Source: Synergistaceae bacterium
GTDB taxonomy: Bacteria; Synergistota; Synergistia; Synergistales; Synergistaceae
Assembly (NCBI GenBank): GCA_031290235.1
Contig: JAITNX010000201.1
Location: forward strand, 1-32,677
Length of the DNA: 32,677 bases
Reading direction: 5' to 3'
In this document: positions 8,930 through 19,428 of the stretch, one piece after another
How the letters are laid out: each line of letters opens with the position of its first letter
How positions within the stretch are numbered: the first letter of the stretch is position 1
The notes under the pieces: generated by a model
The model's input: the letters and a program-made list of their open reading frames with translations, nothing else
Databases searched by the model: none
What the model was told of the DNA's origin: nothing
Program-made: the position numbers and the translations under genes

Positions 8930-11238
8930 TCATAATCATCCTCCGTTGCCAATTCACACGGTGTCTCAGGAGCGGCCTCATCCGCCCTTCCAAGCAATGC
9001 CTCGTGCAGCCTGCACCTGGCATCCCAGCCAAGTTTCACGGCTGCGTACTCCACGACCGCCTCTATTGCGCCAGGCCCCCCCAGGAGTCTCCTCCCGGCC
9101 TTTGCCATTGTGCGCTGACGGTAGGGATCGGCCAGGATCTCAGCCGCTGCCGCTGACAGGGCTTCAGGCGTGGCAGGCACGAGTATCTCGGAATCCTGGA
9201 GCAGCTTCTTCTGTGCCAGTTTGCCCTTCTCCATTATTGACACTACGGGAACCCCAAGCCCAGCGGACACCTGGTTCGCCGTGCCGCCCAGCCCTATCAG
9301 CAAATCCGCTCCCTTTGCCGCGGACGCGATCGGACCGGAGTACATGGCAACCCTGGCTTCGCCGGCAGATATATTACCGTCGGCGTCGAGGAAAAATCCC
9401 TCCGGGAGAGTTCTCAGCAGCTTCTCCCGGTCGATAGTCGGGGCCAGCACCATCATGTACCAGCAGCGTATCCGTCCCGCGAGAAGGCTGGCCGCCTTCA
9501 TGATGAGCGCCGCATCCTCGTAGGCCCTCGGCCTGCTGCCAGGCAGGAGCATCACACGGGGACGCCCGGCATCCTTCCATGGTTCCTCATCGCCCTCCGT
9601 TTCGAGCGCTAGGTCCATTATGGGGTTGCCCTTGAACTCGGCTTTGATGCCGGCCCTCGAAAGCTCCACCGCGGTCTCGGCATCCCTCGTCCAGACGTGA
9701 CGCGCCCTCCTTCGAAGAAGGCTGAGTTCGGCGCCGAGATGTCCTCGAAGCTGAACGCTCTTTGCCGTCGCGACCAGAAGCGGAGAGAGTCCCTGTCCCC
9801 ACAAAGTGTGGGAGAGCAGATAGACATCCCCGACGCAGATCGGGGTACGAAACTTTCTGCGAAGTTCGCGCCACACCCCTATCTGCCGCTTTATATCCTG
9901 CCTCAAGCCGTGCTGAATATCCCTAAGGAGGGCACCGAGGGAGTATTTCACAATCCCCCCGCTCGGCATGTCCGATGGGGGAGAGAAGACCTCGACGCCC
10001 CTGTCGCTGTACGCCTTGCCCTCGCCTACGAGCGCGAAGGCCGACACGCCGGCGGAGGGGAATCGCTCCTTGAGCCGGGATGCCAGAAGCGCCCCCACAG
10101 CGTCCTCCCCGTATCCGTTAGAGGCCACGACGAGGCGCGGGTGCAGCTTCTCGGCCGCGACGCGCCAGAAACCGTCCCCGTCGTCCACCTCCACCGATAT
10201 GCGCGGTATATAGAGCGGCAGCAGCATGTGAGGGTTCTCCGGCATGTTCTGCATGTCCTTCTCAGTGCAGACGAAACCGGTCGCCCCGAGACCGCCCGCC
10301 ATCCTCTCGAGGTCGTCGAGGTCGCGCCACGAGAACCTGTGATGGTCGCGGTACTCCCTCTTGCCAACCACATTGACACCGAAGGAGACGAGCGATCTGT
10401 AGAAGCTCTCCGGGTTGCCAATGGCCGAGAACGCCAGGAGCCTGCCTCCGGGCAATGCCGGCCCCCCTTGCGGCTCATAGTCGCGGATCGAACCCTTATC
10501 AAGCACCAGCCACGAGTCGAGCGTCACCCTCGCTGTGAATATGCCCTCGGGCGGCACCCACTTCGCGAGACTCGACCTTATCGACTCTATCGACTTCCTG
10601 GGGACGAGATCGGCCTTTGTCAATATCACCATATCCGCCCGTCTCAGCGCGTCCTCCTGCTCTCGCAGTATCCCGGCCGGGAAGAGCATGCCGTTTCCAA
10701 ATGGACAGGTGGCGTCGATCAGGACGAGGTCGAGATCGCGCCCCATGCGCCTGTGCTGGAAGGCGTCGTCGGCGACTACGACGTCGACTCCCAGGCCCGC
10801 CAGCATCTCCACCCCCTCGTACCTGTCGCGAGATACGACTATTCTCGCCTCCGGCAGACGATTTGCCAGCATCAATGGCTCGTCGCCGGTCATAGACCTA
10901 TCCGAGCTGAGCTTATCCTGTCCTATCCAGAGAGGGGACTTCGTCTCGCCGCCGTACCCCCTGCTAACTATCCCGACCGAAAGTCCAAGACCCATCAGAT
11001 GGCGCGCTATCATCTCGACCATGGGGGTCTTGTTCGTGCCGCCGTGACAGAGGTTCCCGACGCTGATGACCGGAACTGACGGCTCGATGCTGCACAGCAC
11101 TCCTCTGTCGTACATCGCGTTCCTTATCCTTATCACAGGGCGCACCACCGCGCTGAGGGCATTCAGCAGGGCCCACGGCGACGCCTTGCCTCCCTCCCCT
11201 CTGGCGTACTGGAGGTAGCTGTTAAGGGTTCCTCGCAT
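8833..11238 (-). CDS. lpxK: Fusion: N-terminal tetraacyldisaccharide 4'-kinase (LpxK) plus C-terminal lipid-A-disaccharide synthase-related glycosyltransferase domain
   Basis: 801 aa single ORF. LpxK part: [54 protein letters not shown]. From ~aa 369: [70 protein letters not shown]. Confidence 0.9.
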   Translation of the reverse strand: MRGTLNSYLQYARGEGGKASPWALLNALSAVVRPVIRIRNAMYDRGVLCSIEPSVPVISVGNLCHGGTNKTPMVEMIARHLMGLGLSVGIVSRGYGGETKSPLWIGQDKLSSDRSMTGDEPLMLANRLPEARIVVSRDRYEGVEMLAGLGVDVVVADDAFQHRRMGRDLDLVLIDATCPFGNGMLFPAGILREQEDALRRADMVILTKADLVPRKSIESIRSSLAKWVPPEGIFTARVTLDSWLVLDKGSIRDYEPQGGPALPGGRLLAFSAIGNPESFYRSLVSFGVNVVGKREYRDHHRFSWRDLDDLERMAGGLGATGFVCTEKDMQNMPENPHMLLPLYIPRISVEVDDGDGFWRVAAEKLHPRLVVASNGYGEDAVGALLASRLKERFPSAGVSAFALVGEGKAYSDRGVEVFSPPSDMPSGGIVKYSLGALLRDIQHGLRQDIKRQIGVWRELRRKFRTPICVGDVYLLSHTLWGQGLSPLLVATAKSVQLRGHLGAELSLLRRRARHVWTRDAETAVELSRAGIKAEFKGNPIMDLALETEGDEEPWKDAGRPRVMLLPGSRPRAYEDAALIMKAASLLAGRIRCWYMMVLAPTIDREKLLRTLPEGFFLDADGNISAGEARVAMYSGPIASAAKGADLLIGLGGTANQVSAGLGVPVVSIMEKGKLAQKKLLQDSEILVPATPEALSAAAAEILADPYRQRTMAKAGRRLLGGPGAIEAVVEYAAVKLGWDARCRLHEALLGRADEAAPETPCELATEDDYEWEMSESLRSRLMRSVKIIKEGLPGLRSERTS

Positions 11239-12982
11239 CGTACGCCCTCCCTTGCAGCGAGTACAGATTGAAGTAATACCCTCTTTTGCTCAACAGCTCT
11301 TCGTGACGTCCATCCTCGGCAATGCGGCCGTCGGATATGACGAGTATCCTGTCCGAATCCATAATGGTCGACAGCCTGTGAGCTATGACGATCGACGTCC
11401 TGCCGGACATCGCTTTGCTCATGGACCTCTGCACCTGCGACTCGACCATGGAGTCCAGCGAAGACGTTGCCTCGTCCATGAGCATTATAACTGGATTCCT
11501 CACTATTGCGCGTGCTATCGCCACCCTCTGGCGCTGCCCCCCGGAGAGGGTAACGCCCCTCTCCCCAACCTCAGTATCGTAGCCGTCGGGCAGGGAGGAG
11601 ATAAAGTCGTCTATGTCGGCGGCGCGCGCCGCCTCCTTTATAAGCTCCGGGGTCGCCGCGTCAAACCCGTACGCTATGTTGTTGGCGAACGACCCCAACA
11701 TCAGGACAGGATCCTGCGGAACGACGCCTATCCTTCTCCTGTAAAATGGCATGTCGAACTCCCTCAGGTCGACTCCGTCTATCAGGACCCTGCCCTTCGT
11801 CGGATCGTAGAAGCGGAGTATCATGTCGCCGATCGTCGACTTCCCCGCGCCCGTAGCCCCGACTATCGCAACGCGCTCCCCCGGCGAGACGCGGAAACTG
11901 ATCCCGCGCAGCACCCAGCGCTCCTCGTCGTATGCGAACCAGACGTCGTCAAATACGATTTCTCCCCTCATCTCGCTCAGCACTACCGGACAATCTGGTT
12001 CGGCCACATCGTCCCGTTCGTCCAGTATCTCGAATATGCGGTCGGCCGACGCGACCCCCTGTTGTATAGAGCCGACAGATCGGGACGTCACACGAACCGG
12101 CTGCACAAGGAGTCCTATGTACATCAGAAAAGTGATGAGCTCCCCCGGGGTGAGTTCTCCATTCACGACGTCCCTGCCACCAAACCACAGTATCAGGGCA
12201 AGGGCAGATATCAACACGATCTCGACAAAACCCTCCAGGAAACCCCTCGTCTGGGCACCGCGAATGAGTGCCTTGAAGTGCGATCTGTTCTTCGACTCGA
12301 ACCGTTCGTACTCGGCCCTCTCAGTCGAGAACGCCCGCACTATCCTCACCGACGACAGGGCTTCGTACGCTATGCCGGAGAGCTGGGCAAGCTGTTCCTG
12401 TATCGCCGCCCCAACCCTGCGCAGTTTCTCCGAGGCCCGGTCAATCGCAAGCGCGGCCAGGGGTATCACCGCAAATGTAAGAAGGGTGAGTCTCCAGTTT
12501 AGGAGAAATAAAAAGACCACGATACAAAAAAAAGTGACTCCTTGGACCACCAACTCGACCACCACGGTCGTCAGGATGTTCTGGAGCGTCACGACGTCGT
12601 TCGTTATCCGGGACATGAACTCGCCCATACGCCTCTTGTAGAGGACCCTCAGAGATAGCCTCTGTGTTTTGTCGTAGAGCTTCAGCCTCAGGTCCATTAT
12701 CACCTTGTGACCCACCCAAGCCATGAGATACGCGTGCCCATAGCCGAACGAGACCTTGAGCGTGTAAAGCGCCACCATCCCAAGCGCCAGTACGTTGAGC
12801 GTACCGCTGTCGCCAGCTATCAACACGTCATCCACCACGTTCTTGATCAGCCATGGCGGTATGACGCCGAAGAGAGCGGAGAGGGCCATGCACATTATCG
12901 CCGCCGTCAGCCTCGCAAGGTAAGGCCGGCAGTACGAAAGCAACCTCAAATATGGCTTGAAGTCGCCAGCCCCTAGTCTCAT
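11222..12982 (-). CDS. msbA: Lipid A export ABC transporter permease/ATPase, MsbA family
   Basis: TM domain plus NBD: VGATGAGKSTIGDMILRFYDPTKGRVLIDGVDL, LSGGQRQRVAIARAIVRNPVIMLMDEATSSLD; start MRLGAGDF overlaps the lpxB stop. Confidence 0.92.
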   Translation of the reverse strand: MRLGAGDFKPYLRLLSYCRPYLARLTAAIMCMALSALFGVIPPWLIKNVVDDVLIAGDSGTLNVLALGMVALYTLKVSFGYGHAYLMAWVGHKVIMDLRLKLYDKTQRLSLRVLYKRRMGEFMSRITNDVVTLQNILTTVVVELVVQGVTFFCIVVFLFLLNWRLTLLTFAVIPLAALAIDRASEKLRRVGAAIQEQLAQLSGIAYEALSSVRIVRAFSTERAEYERFESKNRSHFKALIRGAQTRGFLEGFVEIVLISALALILWFGGRDVVNGELTPGELITFLMYIGLLVQPVRVTSRSVGSIQQGVASADRIFEILDERDDVAEPDCPVVLSEMRGEIVFDDVWFAYDEERWVLRGISFRVSPGERVAIVGATGAGKSTIGDMILRFYDPTKGRVLIDGVDLREFDMPFYRRRIGVVPQDPVLMLGSFANNIAYGFDAATPELIKEAARAADIDDFISSLPDGYDTEVGERGVTLSGGQRQRVAIARAIVRNPVIMLMDEATSSLDSMVESQVQRSMSKAMSGRTSIVIAHRLSTIMDSDRILVISDGRIAEDGRHEELLSKRGYYFNLYSLQGRAYDARNP

Positions 12983-14130
12983 GAGACAGCCCCTGTGATC
13001 GCATCCGACCACAGGCCGTAGATTCCTGTCTCGCCCATCAGCCCGGCCAGCTCCTCCATCCTCGATTCGCGCTCCTCACGCGCGATCGCGTCAGATTCGA
13101 GCCACTCCAAAACGGCCGCTGCCGCGGCCTCGCCGGTCGCGCGGCTCTGTATCAGCTCGGGGAAAAACTCCTCCCCGGCCAGGATGTTCGGTATCGCAAA
13201 CCTGAGGTGGCTCAAGAGCAATTTCCCAATCAACGCCGACAGCGGCCTCAGCTTGTACATCACGACCATATAGCGGCGCAGAAGCAGCGCCTCGGCCGTG
13301 GCGGTGCCGCTTGAACCAGCCGCTGCCCTGGAGACTGACATCAGGTCGCGCCCACTGCCCCCGTAATACACCCTGCCTTCCGACTCCAGCCTTGGGACAA
13401 GGCTTGCCCTAGCCGCCTCCGACAATCCTGGGGCGACTGAGAACACGGGTGAGTACCCGCGCTCGGAAATAATGTCGTACGCGCGGGAAAGCAGCGGGTA
13501 GAGGGCCTCTATCTCGCTGCGCCTGCTTCCTGGGAGCAAGGCGACTATTCCGTCCCTGTCGACTTTTCCCCTGATGCCGCCAACTACGGCATCAACGTCC
13601 AGGACCGGCACGCTCAGTTCCTCGACAAGCGGGTGTCCCTTCCAGAGCGACTTGCATCCGTGAAGGGACAAGTAATCGTGCTCATGCTTAAAGAGAGGAA
13701 GGCAGAGATCCACGCAGGATGAGAGCGTTTTCACCCGGTAGCTTCGCCACGCCCACACGGACGGCGGAGATATATAAAAAATTTTTCCGTGATATCCCCC
13801 CCGCCTCAGCCTCCTTATGAGGGGCAGATGAAAATCGGGGCTGTCCACCACGACCATCGCTTTGGGACGCGCCATTATCACCTCGCGATAGACCTCCCTC
13901 ATCAACCTCAGTATGTCGGCCAGCGCGCCCGCCACCTCAGAGAACCCCATCACATGCAGCCTCCCGTTGTCCCAGAGCGCCTCAACCCCGCAGGCGCGGG
14001 CCTCCTCCCCACAGAGTCCGTAAATGCGACCGCCGAACCCCCCGTTCCTCAAAAAAGGGGCGACCATCGCTATGTAGTGATCCCCGGACACCTCTCCGGC
14101 GCTGACGAGGATCGATTCCCCGCATGTCAA
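12979..14130 (-). CDS. lpxB: Lipid-A-disaccharide synthase
   Basis: VSAGEVSGDHYIAMV, HVMGFSEVAG, VVVDSPDFHLPLIRRLRRGGYHGKIFYISPPSVWAWR, LLPGSRRSEIEALYPLL, SGTATAEALLL. Confidence 0.95.
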   Translation of the reverse strand: MTCGESILVSAGEVSGDHYIAMVAPFLRNGGFGGRIYGLCGEEARACGVEALWDNGRLHVMGFSEVAGALADILRLMREVYREVIMARPKAMVVVDSPDFHLPLIRRLRRGGYHGKIFYISPPSVWAWRSYRVKTLSSCVDLCLPLFKHEHDYLSLHGCKSLWKGHPLVEELSVPVLDVDAVVGGIRGKVDRDGIVALLPGSRRSEIEALYPLLSRAYDIISERGYSPVFSVAPGLSEAARASLVPRLESEGRVYYGGSGRDLMSVSRAAAGSSGTATAEALLLRRYMVVMYKLRPLSALIGKLLLSHLRFAIPNILAGEEFFPELIQSRATGEAAAAAVLEWLESDAIAREERESRMEELAGLMGETGIYGLWSDAITGAVS

Positions 14131-14924
14131 TAATCCACCCCCACCACTGATATGTTCTTATCGCGGGCCATTTTCGCAAATTCGTCCGGCGAGAGCAGCA
14201 GAGTCCAGCTGGAGTGGACCGCCAGACAGGTCAAGCCCGCTCGCGACATGAGGTCGAGCGTCATAGGACCGACTACCGGGATGTCATACCTGGAGTCCTG
14301 TCCCTTCTTGATCATCTTGACGAGCACTCCTCCCTTGCAGAGCGACCCGGCGCGCAATATTGCCGCGTCTGTGCCCTCCATGGCCTCGATCGCCACGACG
14401 GACCTCCTGCTCACGATGAGGCTCTGTCCAAAGGAAAGCGGCACCACGACGCGGGCTATTTCGACCCCGTACCGAATGTCCGACTCCTCTTCGCCCGTTG
14501 GAGTCCTCCCGGCGACCAGGCCATTTCCCGCCAAAAGGTCGCCAAGTATGTCGCGGTAGCCTATAACCTCGAACCCAGCCCTCTCAAAAAGGGCTACGAT
14601 GCCGCCCAGCAGCGAGTGGTCGTCACGAGTCTCCAGTGAAGCCACGAAGTCCCTGGCCATGCTGTCCAGCATTGCGCTCCTGTACATCAGTGTCTTGGGA
14701 ACTAGCCCGGCGAACATCACCCTGCCTATGCCCCTCGATGCCATGTCCTTCAAAGTCGTCGCAAGCTCAGTTTTATACACAGGGACGATGTCGAGCGCGT
14801 GGGGAACGATTGAGTCGCAGTTCTCCCGAATGGCATAGACGACGGGTTTCGCTCCCATCGTAGCCATACGGCGGGCTATCTCCTCCGGCAAAAATCCCTC
14901 CCCGGCCACCAAAGCAACCGTCAT
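14127..14924 (-). CDS. lpxI: UDP-2,3-diacylglucosamine pyrophosphatase, LpxI family (DUF1009)
   Basis: VALVAGEGFLPEEIARRM, DDHSLLGGIVALFERAGFEVIGY, GQSLIVSRRSVVAIEAMEGTDAAILRAG, LVKMIKKGQDSRYDIPVVGPMTLDLM. Confidence 0.92.
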   Translation of the reverse strand: MTVALVAGEGFLPEEIARRMATMGAKPVVYAIRENCDSIVPHALDIVPVYKTELATTLKDMASRGIGRVMFAGLVPKTLMYRSAMLDSMARDFVASLETRDDHSLLGGIVALFERAGFEVIGYRDILGDLLAGNGLVAGRTPTGEEESDIRYGVEIARVVVPLSFGQSLIVSRRSVVAIEAMEGTDAAILRAGSLCKGGVLVKMIKKGQDSRYDIPVVGPMTLDLMSRAGLTCLAVHSSWTLLLSPDEFAKMARDKNISVVGVDY

Positions 14925-14976
14925 AGCACAACCCCCTTCAAAAGAGTCCAAGTCCAGGTAGAGCCGAGAAAGCCGC

Positions 14977-16098
14977 CTATCCGAGCCTGTTGGCGCGCCT
15001 GGTCATGACCATGCCGATCATGAAGAATGCCACGTTTGGAATCCAGGCAGCCACTGCCCCCGGTAAAAATCTCGCCTCGCCGAGCGACTTGCAGAACGAC
15101 ATAATTACATAGTAGATAAATACGATAACGACCGACAAGCCAAGCCCCATGCCGGACGACGATCTCTGAGGCCTGCTTCCCACAGCCGCGCCAACCATCA
15201 CCAAAACGACGCTGGCCCAGGGGACCGAGATTCGCAGATTGAGCAGCATCCACAGCTTGCCAGTGTCGTTACCGTGGAGTTCCGCGTTGCGAATTGTGTC
15301 ATACAGCTCCATCAGACCCATGACTGACGGATCGCTCGCCGCATTGCCTATTTTGGAGGGAGCGACAGCCAGGTTGAGCTTCTGCCTTTCGAATGAGAAA
15401 AGGGCCTTGACCACCCCGTCCGTCTGCACCTCGAAGACTTGCCCGTTCTCCAGCCACCAGACTCCGTCCGTCCAGTCCCCCTTAGGCGCGGAAATTAAGC
15501 GTCTTATATGCCCATCCTCGAACTCCTGGACGAGCACGTCGCTCATCTCGCCCGACCTGGGCTTTACGGCGCCTATATAAAAAACCCTCCTCAGAACTCC
15601 CTCGCTCTCCTCTCGGATGAAGACGTTTTCCTTGAATATGGGGGGGACGGAACGAAGCACCTCATACCTCATAACGTTAGCCACGGCCCGCTCGCTCAAA
15701 GGGACTATGGTCTCGTTCATCAGGAACGCGATTATCGATATGAAAATACCAGAGATAATGAGGGGCCGTACTATTCTGCCGAAGGATATTCCAGCGGACT
15801 TCAGCGCCACTAGTTCGGAGTTGGCTGACATGTTTCCAAAGCCCAAGAGGGCCGCCAAAAGACAGCTCATGGGTATCGTGAGCGTCACCACTCCTGGCAG
15901 GGAGTATATAAAGAGCCTTGTCACTATGCCGAACGAGACACCCCTCTGTATAACGAGGTCCGCCAGTTTAAAAAGCAGATTGCCGGCCACTAGAATAACA
16001 GTGAACGACAATATGCCGAACATGAATGGGGCGCTCATCTGTCCCAGCACAAACCTGTCGAGTATGAACCCGCCAGTCCGTCCGCCTCCCGATGGCAT
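14977..16098 (-). CDS. LptF/LptG family LPS export permease (YjgP/YjgQ)
   Basis: N-terminal TM cluster with LDRFVLGQMSAPFMFG, IPMSCLLAALLGFGNMSANSELVALKSAGIS motif; periplasmic domain; C-terminal TMs. Confidence 0.9.
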   Translation of the reverse strand: MPSGGGRTGGFILDRFVLGQMSAPFMFGILSFTVILVAGNLLFKLADLVIQRGVSFGIVTRLFIYSLPGVVTLTIPMSCLLAALLGFGNMSANSELVALKSAGISFGRIVRPLIISGIFISIIAFLMNETIVPLSERAVANVMRYEVLRSVPPIFKENVFIREESEGVLRRVFYIGAVKPRSGEMSDVLVQEFEDGHIRRLISAPKGDWTDGVWWLENGQVFEVQTDGVVKALFSFERQKLNLAVAPSKIGNAASDPSVMGLMELYDTIRNAELHGNDTGKLWMLLNLRISVPWASVVLVMVGAAVGSRPQRSSSGMGLGLSVVIVFIYYVIMSFCKSLGEARFLPGAVAAWIPNVAFFMIGMVMTRRANRLG

Positions 16099-16156
16099 GT
16101 CTATAATCGGTCCACTCTGGATTTGAGAGGGCGCTTGTCAACCGGCAGGGCGATTG

Positions 16157-16981
16157 TCACAGCAGTTCCTCCTCCTGGTCCGCCAGGCGGGCCTGCGGCC
16201 TGTAGGCCCACGGGGTGAGTCCGCGCCTCCGTCCCTTTACGAATCCAATTATGAGCGCCGCGAATTCGTCTCCCTCGTAGCGCTCCTCGACGGCCGCTAT
16301 AGCGTCCTTGAACCTGAAACTCCTGTCGTACAGCAGCCTGTAGATGCCCTTTATGTGGGTGCGCTGTTCCTGAGTGAAACCGCGTCTGCGCAGACCAATG
16401 ACGTTAAGCCCGTGGACCCTTGCCGGGTGTCCGTCGACGAGGGAATAAGGCGGGATGTCCTTGACCACCTTTGCCATGCCGCCCACCATCGCGTACGACC
16501 CCACTCTGACGAACTGATGAAAGCCGGTGAGTCCGCCGATGACGACGTAGTCTCCAACGACGACATGCCCCGAGAAACCGACCATGTTTGTTACAGTGCA
16601 GTATTCCCCCAAGCGGACATTGTGTCCCAGGTGGCAGCCCTCCATTATCATAGTTCCCCGGCCTACGGAGGTCTCGCCCCCCTCCCCTGTCGCCCTGTTA
16701 ATAGTTACGTTCTCGCGCAGAATGACATCGTCCCCTATCCGGACGCTGGAGGATTCGCCCTTGAAATTGTGATCCTGGGGTATCCCACCCAATACAGTGT
16801 TCTCGAAAATGTGGCAGTTCCTGCCTACAGTGACGGAACCTCCTACGCGAACGAATGCCTCCAGGATGGCACCCTCGCCCACACTGGCGCCGGACTCCAC
16901 TATCGAGTAGGGGCCTATTTTCACTCCAGGCCCGATATCAGCCTCCGACGATACGAGAGCCGTCGGGTGTATTTCGGACAT
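16157..16981 (-). CDS. lpxA: UDP-N-acetylglucosamine acyltransferase
   Basis: Left-handed beta-helix hexapeptides; IHPTALVSSEADIGPGVKIGPYSIV, NTVLGGIPQDHNFKGE, GLTGFHQFVRVGSYAMVGGMAKVVKDIPPYSLVDGHPARVHGLNVIGLRRRGF. Confidence 0.96.
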   Translation of the reverse strand: MSEIHPTALVSSEADIGPGVKIGPYSIVESGASVGEGAILEAFVRVGGSVTVGRNCHIFENTVLGGIPQDHNFKGESSSVRIGDDVILRENVTINRATGEGGETSVGRGTMIMEGCHLGHNVRLGEYCTVTNMVGFSGHVVVGDYVVIGGLTGFHQFVRVGSYAMVGGMAKVVKDIPPYSLVDGHPARVHGLNVIGLRRRGFTQEQRTHIKGIYRLLYDRSFRFKDAIAAVEERYEGDEFAALIIGFVKGRRRGLTPWAYRPQARLADQEEELL

Positions 16982-16985
16982 GGCC

Positions 16986-17507
16986 TCATTCATCCTCCTC
17001 TTGAGATGTGAGTCCGGCTGCGCTCACGAAACCGAGGATTGCCTCCGCAACAACCTCGCCGTCCACCGTACCCACGAACTTCATCTTCCCGACCCTGCCG
17101 CGGAAGCGGATCAGCGTAGCCTCTGTCCTCAGTTGGTCGCCTGGCAGGACGGGTTTTCTGAACTTCGCCTCGTGTACGGTCGTCAGGAAGATCATCTTGC
17201 GCTCCCCATCCTGCCGCGGCACGACATTCATGTCCTGAGCCAGCGACATCATGACGCAGCCCACCTGGCCCATGGCCTCCAGGATGAGGACACCCGGCAT
17301 CACCGGTCCCTCTGGGAAGTGCCCCTCGAAGAACGGCTCGTTCACCGTGACATTCTTGTATCCCACTATCCTCTTCACATCCCCGTCGATATCGACCTCC
17401 GTTATGCGATCTACCAGCAGAAACGGGTATCTGTGAGGCAAGAACTCCTTTATCTTGTTGATGTCGTAGACTCCTTTTGTCTTTAGTCCCTTGTCGCTGT
17501 CAGCCAC
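16986..17507 (-). CDS. fabZ: 3-hydroxyacyl-ACP dehydratase FabZ
   Basis: IKEFLPHRYPFLLVDRI, NEPFFEGHFPEGPVMPGVLILEAMGQVG; GTG start at 17507 preceded by GAGGAGG. Confidence 0.95.
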   Translation of the reverse strand: MADSDKGLKTKGVYDINKIKEFLPHRYPFLLVDRITEVDIDGDVKRIVGYKNVTVNEPFFEGHFPEGPVMPGVLILEAMGQVGCVMMSLAQDMNVVPRQDGERKMIFLTTVHEAKFRKPVLPGDQLRTEATLIRFRGRVGKMKFVGTVDGEVVAEAILGFVSAAGLTSQEEDE

Positions 17508-17535
17508 CAAACCTACCTCCTCATTCCGCACACGT

Positions 17536-18357
17536 TCAAACCAAGCGTTTCAGCCTGTCCGTCAGTTTCGAGTGAAGCCTGTGTCCTCCGCATATACAAG
17601 TGTAGTGCGCCCGTGGGACAACGCCCAACGTAAGCAGATCCCCCAGCAGATCCAGTATCTTGTGCGCCGCGCACTCTCGCTCGACCCTGTAACCTAGGCA
17701 GTTCAGCGGGCCGTCGTCCCCAATTATCATCACGTTGTCAAAATCGCCGCCGAGCCCCAGGCCGGAAGCCCTGAGGGATTCCACCTCCGACTGGAGGCCG
17801 AACGTCCTGGCCGGGGCGATCTCCTCGAGATAGACCTCCGGCGTCAATATCACGTCCTTCATCTCAGTCCCTATCCAGGTTCCAGGGTAATCTATGATAT
17901 ATGTCAGCCTCGTCTCAGAGGACGGGGCGGCTGTGATCGTCGAACCATCGAGGTTCAGGAAGACAGGAACAGACAACGCCTGCGTTTTCACCGGTTCGTC
18001 CCTCTCCTCCAGGCCAATCTCCATTATGCGTTCAGCGTACGGCAGCGAACTGCCGTCAAGTATCGGCATTTCGCTCCCCTCCGGCTCTATCAGGACGTCG
18101 TCCAAGCCTACGCCGGCTATGGCCGACATAAGGTGCTCGACCGTCTGAACCGTCTCCCCGCCTGGAAACATCAGCGCTGTACTCCTGCGGACATCCATAG
18201 TCCTCGCGTCCCTTACGGGGTAGATGACGCCGCCAAACCCAAAGTAGATTCCCGTCCCTTTCGAGAGCGGGGATACCGTGACGGCGGACCTCAGGCCGGA
18301 GTGAATGCCGACGCCATCGAACCGAGCGATGCCGGCCATTGTATGTCTATTCCTCAA
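17536..18357 (-). CDS. lpxC: UDP-3-O-acyl-N-acetylglucosamine deacetylase
   Basis: FDGVGIHSGL, TVEHLMSAIAGVGLDDVLIE, EMPILDGSS, RVERECAAHKILDLLGDL, GGHRLHSKL. Confidence 0.95.
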   Translation of the reverse strand: MRNRHTMAGIARFDGVGIHSGLRSAVTVSPLSKGTGIYFGFGGVIYPVRDARTMDVRRSTALMFPGGETVQTVEHLMSAIAGVGLDDVLIEPEGSEMPILDGSSLPYAERIMEIGLEERDEPVKTQALSVPVFLNLDGSTITAAPSSETRLTYIIDYPGTWIGTEMKDVILTPEVYLEEIAPARTFGLQSEVESLRASGLGLGGDFDNVMIIGDDGPLNCLGYRVERECAAHKILDLLGDLLTLGVVPRAHYTCICGGHRLHSKLTDRLKRLV

Positions 18358-19403
18358 GCTTTATCTTCCTCCGATTTGCCGTTAATTCCATCCATTCGCC
18401 TCTCAAGCCTCTTCGTCCTCTCCAGCAACTCCGGCACACGCCTGAGCGACGCCTGAAATTTCGTCTCCTCGGCATGTTCCCTCGCCGGAAATCCCGACAC
18501 GACAAGGCCGTCCTTTATGACCTTAGTGACCCCGGATCTCCCCGCGATTGTGACGCCGCGGCCAATCGTGACATGGTCGGCTATCCCTGCCTGTCCCGCC
18601 ACCACAGAGCCATCCCCTATCCTGGCGCTGCCGCCGACCGCCACAAAACCCACCACTATACAATCCTCGCCTATGTCGCAGTTGTGAGCTATGTGAGTGA
18701 GACTGCCGATCTTAGTCCCCCGGCCGATGCGCGTCGCGCCAAACGTGGCCCTGTCTATCGTGCTGTTTGCCCCAACCTCCACGTCATCCTCTATTATAAC
18801 AGCACCGATCTGCGGTATCTTCACCCGCTGCCCCTCGCCATCCTGAATGTAGCCAAAACCCTCATCCCCCACTACCACGCCGGAGTGCAGACGCACCCTC
18901 TTGCCTATCTTAGTGAAGTCATGCAACGTGACCAAGGCGGATATATGCGATCCGTCGCCGATCTCGACGCCGTGCCCCACATACACGTTCGCCTGAAGAA
19001 CTACGCCGCTCCCTATCACGACCCCCTCCGATATGACGCAGCCAGGACCTATCGCAACGCCGGCGCCTATAGTGCCGCTCTCGTGTACAAACGCTCGCGG
19101 GCTTATTCCCAACGGCTCGTTCCTGCGCATGTCAAATCGAGGCAACAGAGCAATCAGAGCCTCCTTAGGGCGCTCCATCTCTATTCCGTCCCTCCCGGAT
19201 ATCGCCCCGACGCCTGACAAAACCGGCACGCTGGCCGGTATGCCGGGAAGCACCTTGTTCTCCCACACTACGCAGATCATATCGTCCCTCGGCAATTCAG
19301 GCGAGCAGACCCCGCATATCACCCTGTCTCCGTCGCCTATGAGCCTCCCACGGGTAATGGCCGCAACTTCCGCCAGTGTAATGAAGCTCATCTCTCCTCG
19401 CAC
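18354..19403 (-). CDS. lpxD: UDP-3-O-(3-hydroxyacyl)glucosamine N-acyltransferase
   Basis: Hexapeptide repeats; HDFTKIGKRVRLHSGVVVGDEGFGYIQDGEGQRVKIPQIGAVIIEDDVEVGANSTIDRATFGATRIGRGTKIGSLTHIAHNCDIGEDC. Confidence 0.96.
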   Translation of the reverse strand: MRGEMSFITLAEVAAITRGRLIGDGDRVICGVCSPELPRDDMICVVWENKVLPGIPASVPVLSGVGAISGRDGIEMERPKEALIALLPRFDMRRNEPLGISPRAFVHESGTIGAGVAIGPGCVISEGVVIGSGVVLQANVYVGHGVEIGDGSHISALVTLHDFTKIGKRVRLHSGVVVGDEGFGYIQDGEGQRVKIPQIGAVIIEDDVEVGANSTIDRATFGATRIGRGTKIGSLTHIAHNCDIGEDCIVVGFVAVGGSARIGDGSVVAGQAGIADHVTIGRGVTIAGRSGVTKVIKDGLVVSGFPAREHAEETKFQASLRRVPELLERTKRLERRMDGINGKSEEDKA

Positions 19404-19428
19404 CTCCCCAGACGCTTCGATAGATAAT

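Noticed and set aside
9697-11079. Long + strand ORF (460 aa) antisense to the lpxK fusion; similar shadows at 4590..5726, 11252..12502, 24131..25207, 647..1462, 2760..3635, 16154..17011 and 18339..19217
   Set aside because: They lie antisense to clearly recognisable conserved genes, have Arg/His/Tyr-rich unnatural composition and no family motifs; artefacts of GC-rich codon usage
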